From contig JACMRO010000293.1 of the NCBI GenBank assembly GCA_014376425.1, positions 1 to 13,533 of the forward strand: a stretch of 13,533 nucleotides of DNA. The letters run 5' to 3'. The notes below the pieces were generated by a model. The model saw only the letters and a list, made by a program, of their open reading frames with translations, was not told where the DNA came from and ran no database searches. This document shows positions 1 through 5,258 of the stretch, one piece after another. A program made the position numbers and the translations under genes. The DNA comes from Rubritepida sp. (GTDB taxonomy: Bacteria > Pseudomonadota > Alphaproteobacteria > Acetobacterales > Acetobacteraceae). Numbering within the stretch: position 1 is the stretch's first letter; each line of letters opens with the position of its first letter.

Positions 1-811
1 CAACCACGTGCACTGGGTCTACGACACCTGGGCGATGGCCCATGCCGTGGGCACCGCCACGGTGCAGGATGGCGGCGACACCTGGTTCTTCCTGACCGCG
101 GACTATGCCTTTGGCCATGCCATCGAGCGCGACACCGGCGGGTTCGTCACCGCCGCCGGCGGGCGGGTGCTGGGGTCGGCCCGGCACCCCTTTCCCGGCA
201 CCACCGACTTCGGCGCCTTCCTGCTGCAGGCGCAGGCATCACGCGCCAAGGTGCTGGGCCTGGCGAATGCCGGGGCGGACGCGGTGAACAGCATCAAGCA
301 GGCGGCGGAATTCGGCCTGACGCGTCCGGGCAACATGCGTATCGCGGCGATGCTGACGCAGATCAACGACCTGCACGCGCTGGGGCTTCAGGCCGGGCAG
401 AACCTGCTGCTGACCGAGAGTTTCTATTGGGACCTGAACGACGGCAGCCGCGCCTTCGCAGAGCGCTTCGCGCGCGAATTGCGTGGCCAGCGCCCGGGCA
501 TGATCCATGCCGGCGGCTATTCGGCGGCGCTGCATTACCTCAAGGCGGTCGCGTCGCTGGGGGTGCCGGCGGCCCGCGCCGACGGCGCCGCCGCCATCCG
601 TCGGATGAAGGAGATGCCGACCAACGACCCGCTATTCGGCCCAGGCCGGGTGCGGGCGGATGGGCGGAAAATTCACCCCATGCACCTGTTCCAGGTCAAA
701 ACGCCGGCGGAAAGCCGCGGGCCGTGGGATTATTTCAGGCTGGTGCGCAGCCTGCCGGCGGAGCAGAGCTTCCGGCCGATGGCGGAGGGCGGCTGCGCCC
801 TCGCGCGTTGA
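1..811 (+). CDS. ABC transporter substrate-binding protein, branched-chain amino-acid (LivK-like) family, 5'-truncated
   Basis: This is the C-terminal two thirds of a periplasmic type-1 binding protein (Peripla_BP_6, LivK/COG0683 style). Such proteins capture amino acids or related small organic compounds in the periplasm and deliver them to a Liv-type ABC permease. The reading frame is open from base 2 and ends at TGA 809-811, giving 269 visible residues where full-length relatives are about 400. The signal peptide and roughly 130 residues lie outside the window. Typical features are the WFFLTADYAFG strand-helix, the GTTDFGAFLLQAQ segment, the VLGLANAGADAVNSIKQA helix and a C-terminal PMHLFQVKTP...SWDYF-like stretch ending near FRPMAEGGC. 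The substrate cannot be read from sequence. Permease and ATPase genes are not visible; they would have to lie upstream or elsewhere. The stop codon lies inside the first unit of a tandem repeat. Confidence 0.88.
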   Translation, partial: NHVHWVYDTWAMAHAVGTATVQDGGDTWFFLTADYAFGHAIERDTGGFVTAAGGRVLGSARHPFPGTTDFGAFLLQAQASRAKVLGLANAGADAVNSIKQAAEFGLTRPGNMRIAAMLTQINDLHALGLQAGQNLLLTESFYWDLNDGSRAFAERFARELRGQRPGMIHAGGYSAALHYLKAVASLGVPAARADGAAAIRRMKEMPTNDPLFGPGRVRADGRKIHPMHLFQVKTPAESRGPWDYFRLVRSLPAEQSFRPMAEGGCALAR

Positions 812-897
812 GCGCCGCTGGTGAGGGGGCGCGTTGAGCGCCGCTGGTAAAGAGGCGCGGTGAGCATCGCTGGTGAAGCGGCACAATGAGCGCCGCG
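807..897 (+). repeat. Imperfect 13-bp tandem repeat (26-bp higher-order unit) starting at a stop codon
   Basis: Seven consecutive 13-bp units fit a loose consensus GGTGAGCGCCGCT, alternating in two flavours so that the clearer period is 26 bp (807-832, 833-858, 859-884, then a partial unit). The first two 26-bp units match at 23 of 26 positions; later ones decay. The first unit contains the TGA of the binding-protein gene, and each 13-mer carries a TGA or TAA (809, 822, 835, 848, 861, 874, 887). Because 13 is not a multiple of three, the stops fall in all three frames. The first two 26-bp units can also fold GCGCC against GGCGC. No function is known to me. Confidence 0.8.
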
Positions 898-921
898 CCG
901 CGCGCCCACCCTTGCGCGGCG
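896..921 (+). other. GC-rich hairpin in the leader of the aminotransferase gene
   Basis: CGCCGCGC at 896-903 is exactly complementary to GCGCGGCG at 914-921, giving an 8-bp stem with a 10-nt loop. It lies directly after the repeat array and 25 nt before the next ATG. There is no clear T-run behind it (only CTTTCC at 934-939), so it is not a standard intrinsic terminator. It might slow transcription or protect the upstream mRNA 3' end, or it may be a chance result of high GC. Confidence 0.35.
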
Positions 922-946
922 GGGGCTGAGGCGCTTTCCTGCCGCC

Positions 947-2272
947 ATGAACGAGCTCTCCATCCCGCGTCCGAACAACCTCGACGCCTTCTGGATGCCG
1001 TACACCGACAACAAGTACTACAAGGACACGCCGCGCATGCTCGCCCGCGCAGTGGGCATGCATTACTACACGCCGGAAAACAAGGAGATCCTCGACGGCA
1101 CGGCGGGGCTGTGGTGCAGCAATGCCGGGCATGGCCGGCGCGAGATCATCGAGGCGATCCAGCGCCAGGCGGAAATCCTGGATTTCGCGCCCACCTTCAA
1201 CTTGGGCCACCCCATCGCTTTCGAGGCGGCGGCGCGCGTGGCAGAACTCACCCCCCCCGGGCTCGACCACGTCTTCTTTACCAATTCCGGCAGCGAGAGC
1301 GCCGACACCGCGCTAAAGATCGCACTCGCCTACCAGCGCGCACGGGGCCAGGCCCAGCGGGTGCGGCTGGTGGGGCGGGAACGTGGCTATCACGGCGTGG
1401 GCTTCGGCGGCATGTCGGTGGGCGGCATCGGCAGCAATCGCAAGCAGTTCGGCGCCATGCTGCCTTATGTCGATCACCTGCCGCACACGCATGACCCGGC
1501 GCGCAACGCCTACACCCGCGGCCAGCCGGCGCATGGCTGGGAGCTGGCGAACCAGCTGGAGAACCTGGTTACCCTGCATGGCGACACCATCGCGGCGGTG
1601 ATGGTGGAGCCGCTGGCGGGTTCCACCGGCGTGCTGATCCCACCCGTGGGCTATCTGGAGCGGCTGCGGGAGCTGTGCACCAAGCACGGCATCCTGCTGA
1701 TCTATGACGAGGTTATCACGGGCTTCGGCCGCATCGGTCGCGATTTCGGCAGTGAGCGGCTGGGCGTGTATCCGGACATCATGACGATGGCCAAAGGGCT
1801 GACCAACGCGGCGGTGCCGATGGGCGCCGTGGCAGTGAGCGATGCCGTGCACGACGCAGTGGTGCACGGCATCCAGAACGGCATTGAGCTGTTCCACGGC
1901 TATACCTATTCCGGCCACCCGCTGGCGGCGGCGGCAGCCATCGCCACAATGAACATCCACCGCGCCGAGGATTTGCCGGGGCGGGCGCAGGCAATGGAAG
2001 GCTATTTCGAGGATGCGGCGCAGCAGATGCGCGGCCAGCCAAATGTGGTCGACGTGCGCAATTTTGGTCTGGTCGCCGGCATCGAGCTGGCGCCGCGCGA
2101 CGGCCAGCCCGGCGCGCGAGCGATGGATGTGTTCCGCCGCTGCTTTGACGATGGCCTGCTGATTCGCGTCACCGGTGACATCGTGGCGCTGTCGCCGCCG
2201 CTGATCATCGAGAAGCCCCATGTCGACCGTATCTTCGAGACGCTGAGCGACGCCCTTCGCGTCGTGGCTTGA
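947..2272 (+). CDS. Class III PLP aminotransferase, beta-alanine:pyruvate (omega-amino acid) type
   Basis: A 441-residue fold-type I, PLP-dependent transaminase. The opening (LDAFWMPYTDNKYYKDTPRM), LDGTAGLWCSNAGH, HVFFTNSGSESADTALKIA and RGYHGVGFGGMSVGGI follow the omega-amino acid:pyruvate aminotransferase subgroup (EC 2.6.1.18-like). That subgroup moves the amino group of beta-alanine or similar omega-amines to pyruvate, giving malonate semialdehyde and alanine. Asp254 (IYDEVITGFGR) should hold the pyridine nitrogen, and Lys283 in MAKGLTNAA is the Schiff-base lysine. The length is normal for the family and it is probably cytoplasmic. The start ATG at 947 fits the family N-terminus, although only a weak GAGG lies 15 nt upstream. 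The last three codons and the TGA form the beginning of a 25-bp repeat array. The subgroup is clear; the true substrate (beta-alanine, putrescine, taurine or other amine) is not proven. Confidence 0.9.
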   Translation: MNELSIPRPNNLDAFWMPYTDNKYYKDTPRMLARAVGMHYYTPENKEILDGTAGLWCSNAGHGRREIIEAIQRQAEILDFAPTFNLGHPIAFEAAARVAELTPPGLDHVFFTNSGSESADTALKIALAYQRARGQAQRVRLVGRERGYHGVGFGGMSVGGIGSNRKQFGAMLPYVDHLPHTHDPARNAYTRGQPAHGWELANQLENLVTLHGDTIAAVMVEPLAGSTGVLIPPVGYLERLRELCTKHGILLIYDEVITGFGRIGRDFGSERLGVYPDIMTMAKGLTNAAVPMGAVAVSDAVHDAVVHGIQNGIELFHGYTYSGHPLAAAAAIATMNIHRAEDLPGRAQAMEGYFEDAAQQMRGQPNVVDVRNFGLVAGIELAPRDGQPGARAMDVFRRCFDDGLLIRVTGDIVALSPPLIIEKPHVDRIFETLSDALRVVA

Positions 2273-2403
2273 GCCGCGCAACGGGGTCGTGGCTTGAGCC
2301 GCGCAACGGAGTCTTGGCGTGGGCCGCGCAAAGAGGTCACGGCGTGAGCCGCGCAAAGGGGGCGTGGCGTGATTCGCGCAAGGGTCGCCGAGTGATCCGC
2401 GCA
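2261..2403 (+). repeat. 25-bp tandem repeat array beginning at the aminotransferase stop codon
   Basis: About six head-to-tail copies: 2261-2285, 2286-2310, 2311-2335, 2336-2360, a 23-bp copy at 2361-2383, and a shorter one at 2384-2403. The core is GGCTTGAGCCGCGCAA. Copies 1 and 2 differ at one base in 25; later copies drift progressively. Copy 1 includes the last three codons and TGA of the aminotransferase gene. TGA recurs at 2295, 2345, 2370 and 2393, while copy 3 has TGG. It fills nearly all of the gap before ccmB. No coding potential of its own was recognised on either strand. Confidence 0.88.
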
Positions 2404-2429
2404 GGCGAAGCTGGGATGCGCCTGGGCGG

Positions 2430-3098
2430 GTGCGTGGCTTGAAGCCCTGGGCCGCGCTGCTGACGCGTGAACTGCGTCTCGCCCTGCGCCACCCCGCCGA
2501 TGCGCTGGCTGCGGTGCTGTTCTTCCTGCTGGTGACCGCCCTATTCCCCTTCGGCGTCGGGCCCGCGCCCGAGACGCTCGCGCGCCTGGCGCCCGGCGCG
2601 CTGCTGGCCTCGGCGCTGCTCGCCGCGCTGCTGCCGCTCGACCGGCTGTGGGGCGCGGAAGCGGATGACGGTTCGCTCGACCTGTTGCTGCTGTCGGGGC
2701 TGCATCCCGCGCTGATCGCGCTGGCCAAGGCCGTCGCGCACTGGCTGACTACCGGGCTGCCGCTGCTGCTGGCCACGCCGCTGGCCGCCGCCATGCTGAA
2801 CCTGCCGACATCGGCCTGGCCCACGGCGATGCTGGCGCTGGGCCTGGCCTCGGCGCTGCTGTCGATGCTTGGCACGGCTGGGGCGGCGCTGACGCTGGGG
2901 GCGCGCCGGGGCGGCGTGTTGCTGCCGTTGCTGGTGCTACCGCTGGCGATCCCGGCAGTGGTGTTTGGCGCCGCGGCGATTGAGGCGGCTGCGGGCGAGG
3001 GCACGGCGCGGCCGATGCTGCTGTTGCTGGGCGCCCTGCTGGCGCTGGCCCTGCCACTGGCGCCACTGGCCGCGGGGGCCGCGCTGCGCGGCGACTGA
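2430..3098 (+). CDS. ccmB: Cytochrome c maturation membrane protein CcmB
   Basis: A 222-residue hydrophobic protein matching CcmB in length and in its markers: LLTRELRLALRHPAD at the N-terminus, FFLLVTALFPFGVGP, LDRLWGAEADDGSLDLLLLSGL, then KAVAHWLTTGLPLLL and the RRGGVLLPLLVLPLAIPAVVFG helix. About six membrane spans are apparent. CcmB is the inner-membrane partner of the ATPase CcmA in the CcmABCD complex that releases haem-loaded CcmE for c-type cytochrome assembly. The start is taken as GTG 2430; TTG 2439 is an in-frame alternative, and both lie in a stretch (GCGTGGCTTGAAGCC) resembling the neighbouring 25-bp repeat. Unusually, no ccmA lies upstream and no ccmC, ccmD or ccmG lies downstream. 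The next gene is convergent, so ccmB stands alone or is co-transcribed with the aminotransferase gene through the repeat array. Confidence 0.9.
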   Translation: MRGLKPWAALLTRELRLALRHPADALAAVLFFLLVTALFPFGVGPAPETLARLAPGALLASALLAALLPLDRLWGAEADDGSLDLLLLSGLHPALIALAKAVAHWLTTGLPLLLATPLAAAMLNLPTSAWPTAMLALGLASALLSMLGTAGAALTLGARRGGVLLPLLVLPLAIPAVVFGAAAIEAAAGEGTARPMLLLLGALLALALPLAPLAAGAALRGD

Positions 3099-3132
3099 TC
3101 GGCCCGCCGGCCCGGCAAAAGGCCACGTGGCG

Positions 3133-4095
3133 CTATGCCGCCCGCCCCCACCGGATTAACGCCCGCAACTGGTCCTCGCCCAGCGCCGCCAGCACCGGGT
3201 TGCGCCGCATCGTCGTCCCAGCGATCACCTCCAGCAGCCGCAGCGCCGCCTCGGTCATCGGCAGGCGGGTGTTGGTGGCCGCCGCCATGGTGATCTGAAA
3301 GGACAGCGCCAGGGCGCCCTGGCCCAGCGCCCTTGCGGCGTCCAGCGGCGGCAGCCCGCCGATTTCGGCGAAGTAGTCGCCGGCCGGGCGCGGCGGCACC
3401 CGCAACGCGGCGCACAGCGCCTGCCGCTCCTCCGACAAGGCGGTCAGCAGGCGCATCGCGGCCTGGGCGGAATCGGGCGGCGCCAGCAGTTGCGCCGCAT
3501 CGGCCAGGCCGGACAGATCGGCCAGCGACGCCGCCAGGAGGTCCGGCAAGGCGCGCACCGGGGCGCCGAACAGCGCCTCCGCCACGCGGATCAGCCGGGC
3601 GGGGTCGCCATCGGCGCCCAGGAACAACCGGCGCCGGAGCGCGCCGATCCATAGCCGGCCATCGGGCAGGCGCCGGGCCGCCAGCGGCGGGAAGGCCAGG
3701 CCGCCCACGGCCGCGTCCAGCCCACGCGGTTCCAGCATCCGCGCCAGCAGCAGCGGCGACAGCGACGCCGCCGGCGCCACGAACACAGCCGGCTGGCCGT
3801 TCAGCACCCGCGCCAGTTGCTGCAGCACCGGCTGCTGGGCGTGGCCGGGTACCGCCACCACCACCGCATCGGCACCCTCCACCGCGCGCCCGATATCGGC
3901 CGCAACCCGAACCGGGAAGCGGCCTTCCAACAGCCCGTGCACATCGATGCTGGCGCCGATGCGCCGGGTGCCGCCGCCGCGCGGCGACCACAGCGCGACG
4001 CGATGCCCGCGGCTGGCTGTCAGTGCTGCGATACCGATGCCGACGGGGCCAGCCCCCAGCACGCTTACCGCCAGGCTTCGATCAGGCTCGCGCAC
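3133..4095 (-). CDS. NAD(P)-binding opine-dehydrogenase / ketopantoate-reductase-like protein
   Basis: A protein of about 320 residues with an N-terminal Rossmann dinucleotide-binding motif (VLGAGPVGIG, glycines at residues 14-19). A second segment (ADAVVVAVPGHAQQPVLQQLA) resembles the octopine/nopaline dehydrogenase superfamily, as does the all-helical C-terminal half. Those enzymes reductively join an amino acid to a 2-oxo acid; the ketopantoate reductase group shares the architecture. I do not see the His-containing N...HP active-site motif of opine dehydrogenases: the matching region (about residues 190-207, SLADLSGLADAAQLLAPP) has no histidine, so activity is uncertain. The start chosen is GTG 4095, which has GGGAGG seven bases upstream; GTG 4113 would add six residues but has only a weak ribosome site. 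It converges on ccmB (34-nt gap) and diverges from the acyltransferase gene. Confidence 0.6.
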   Translation of the reverse strand: MREPDRSLAVSVLGAGPVGIGIAALTASRGHRVALWSPRGGGTRRIGASIDVHGLLEGRFPVRVAADIGRAVEGADAVVVAVPGHAQQPVLQQLARVLNGQPAVFVAPAASLSPLLLARMLEPRGLDAAVGGLAFPPLAARRLPDGRLWIGALRRRLFLGADGDPARLIRVAEALFGAPVRALPDLLAASLADLSGLADAAQLLAPPDSAQAAMRLLTALSEERQALCAALRVPPRPAGDYFAEIGGLPPLDAARALGQGALALSFQITMAAATNTRLPMTEAALRLLEVIAGTTMRRNPVLAALGEDQLRALIRWGRAA

Positions 4096-4102
4096 GCCAT
4101 TG

Positions 4103-4108
4103 CCTCCC
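4103..4108 (-). promoter_or_regulatory. Shine-Dalgarno site GGGAGG deciding the start of the dehydrogenase-like gene
   Basis: GGGAGG on the minus strand is followed by seven bases and GTG at 4095. This is the best ribosome-binding site near the 5' end of this reading frame and favours the shorter protein over the start at 4113. Confidence 0.6.
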
Positions 4109-4136
4109 GTCACACAGGCTTCTTCGCCGCGTCATT

Positions 4137-4160
4137 GTAGCGTCTCGAACACCGCGCTAC
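4137..4160. promoter_or_regulatory. Inverted repeat GTAGCG-N12-CGCTAC between divergent genes
   Basis: A perfect 6+6 bp inverted repeat with a 12-bp spacer, so the half-site centres are 18 bp apart. It sits between the divergent starts at 4095 (-) and 4191 (+). The geometry would suit a dimeric transcription regulator, but no convincing -35/-10 pair overlaps it and six-base arms occur by chance in GC-rich DNA. It is a candidate only. Confidence 0.25.
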
Positions 4161-4190
4161 GCCGCCGGCAAGCAGGATCCGATCATTGCC

Positions 4191-5114
4191 ATGACCATGA
4201 CCGCCCGCGTCGCCCCCGACAATGCCAAACCGCGCCGCCTGGCCCGCAAGACGCCGCTGCGCTTCCGGCCGCGCATGCCCGGCGCGGTGTGGCGCGACGT
4301 GATGGAGGAGCGGCCGTTGGGCGGGCGGATGCGGGCGGTGCGGCGGCTGGGGATGGTCCTGCTGTGGACGGTGCTGTGCATCCCGGTGCAGGCGGTGCTG
4401 GTGCTGCTGCCGGGCGGGGCGCGGAACGCCTTCGCCCGGTTCTACCATCGCACGCTGTGCCGGATCATCGGGCTCCAGCTGCAATCGGTGGGCACGGCGG
4501 CGCCGGGGGCCACGCTTTTCGTCTCCAACCACTCCTCCTGGCTGGATATCCTCACGCTGGGCGCGTTGCTCGATGCACGCTTCGTCTCCAAATCCGAGGT
4601 CGCCGGCTGGCCGCTGATCGGCTGGGTGGCCAGGCTGGGGCGCTGCGTGTTCGTGAGCCGCAGCCGCAACCGCACGGGGCATGAGGCGGATGCGATGGCC
4701 GACCGGCTGCGCGCCGGCGAAGGCCTGATCCTGTTCCCCGAAGGCACCACCAGCGACGGCACCCGCGTGCTGCCCTTCCGCAGCAGCTTCTTCTCGGTGG
4801 CGGCCCATGCCGCGCAGGTGCAGCCGGTCACGGTCGTCTATGACCGCCTGGGCTTCCTGCCTGCCTGCCGACGCGACCGGCCGCTCTTCGCCTGGTATGG
4901 CGACATGGAGACGGCGAGCCATGCCTGGCGGCTGCTGCGCCGGACCGGCACGCGGGCGACCGTGGTGCTGCATGAACCCTTCGCGCCCGCTGCCCTGCCG
5001 AACCGCAAGCACATGGCGGCGCAGACCGGCCGGGTTGTCGCCATGAGCGCCGCGGCGCTGCGGCAAAACCGGCCGGCCATCGCCCTGCCGGCGCCGATCC
5101 GACAAGATGCTTGA
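4191..5114 (+). CDS. 1-acyl-sn-glycerol-3-phosphate acyltransferase family protein (PlsC/LPLAT)
   Basis: A 307-residue membrane-associated acyltransferase. A basic N-terminus (many Arg/Lys, residues 10-55) precedes one hydrophobic segment at about 55-74. Then comes the LPLAT catalytic block: NHSSWLD at 113-119 (the H-x4-D pair His114 and Asp119), the GWVARLGRCVFVSR phosphate-binding region near 144-157, and FPEGTTSDG at 182-190. PlsC acylates lysophosphatidic acid to phosphatidic acid; OlsA-type relatives acylate lyso-ornithine lipid instead, and sequence alone does not separate the two here. ATG 4191 or 4197 are likely starts; neither has a strong ribosome site, and a downstream ATG at 4275 is possible. 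Position ahead of miaB-phoH-ybeY-corC matches a recurrent alphaproteobacterial arrangement. Confidence 0.85.
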   Translation: MTMTARVAPDNAKPRRLARKTPLRFRPRMPGAVWRDVMEERPLGGRMRAVRRLGMVLLWTVLCIPVQAVLVLLPGGARNAFARFYHRTLCRIIGLQLQSVGTAAPGATLFVSNHSSWLDILTLGALLDARFVSKSEVAGWPLIGWVARLGRCVFVSRSRNRTGHEADAMADRLRAGEGLILFPEGTTSDGTRVLPFRSSFFSVAAHAAQVQPVTVVYDRLGFLPACRRDRPLFAWYGDMETASHAWRLLRRTGTRATVVLHEPFAPAALPNRKHMAAQTGRVVAMSAAALRQNRPAIALPAPIRQDA

Positions 5115-5120
5115 CCGAAC

Positions 5121-5143
5121 CGGCACAGATTGCCGACAGTTTT
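5121..5143 (+). terminator. Possible weak intrinsic terminator after the acyltransferase gene
   Basis: CGGCA (5121-5125) pairs with TGCCG (5131-5135) around a 5-nt loop, followed after four bases by TTTT at 5140-5143. The stem is only five pairs and the T-run is short and offset, so termination would be partial at best. It lies six bases after the stop codon and ahead of the miaB leader. Confidence 0.3.
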
Positions 5144-5242
5144 AGTGCCAATGCTTGCAAAACCGTTGCCTGGGAGGCTCCGCGCCGCTTGACCCCGACT
5201 GCTAGTCTTCACATGTGCTGCCTGGCCACTCGCTATGGGGGC

Positions 5243-5248
5243 AGGGAG
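5243..5248 (+). promoter_or_regulatory. Ribosome-binding site of miaB (AGGGAG)
   Basis: AGGGAG lies ten bases before ATG 5259. An in-frame TGA at 5256-5258 touches that ATG directly, so 5259 is the most upstream possible start. GTG 5262 is the only close alternative. Confidence 0.55.
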
Positions 5249-5258
5249 TGATGGCTGA

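Noticed and set aside
807..2403. CRISPR array interpretation of the repeats
   Set aside because: Units are directly adjacent with no unique spacers, the repeats are too imperfect, and no cas gene is present.
3122..3131. Perfect 10-bp palindrome GCCACGTGGC between ccmB and the convergent gene
   Set aside because: It has no loop or T-run for a terminator and is away from any gene start. Short GC palindromes are common at this base composition.
1313..3991. Very long minus-strand reading frame (892 codons) crossing the aminotransferase, repeats and ccmB
   Set aside because: It is antisense to two or three well-recognised genes, has low-complexity Ala/Arg/Gly-rich composition typical of high-GC shadow frames, and matches no family.
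3333..4190. Long N-terminal extension of the acyltransferase frame, and Pro/Arg-rich coding potential opposite the dehydrogenase-like gene
   Set aside because: The extension is antisense to a coherent Rossmann protein and consists of Arg/Pro/Ala-rich sequence. The family N-terminus fits a start near 4191.
5139..5163. GTTTT...AAAAC inverted repeat in the miaB leader as a regulatory stem
   Set aside because: Only five outer bases and two inner pairs match, and the middle is mismatched. Too weak to call.
5189..5217. TTGACC as a -35 element for a miaB promoter
   Set aside because: No plausible -10 hexamer occurs 16-18 bases downstream (CATGTG or ACATGT), so I could not support a promoter call.
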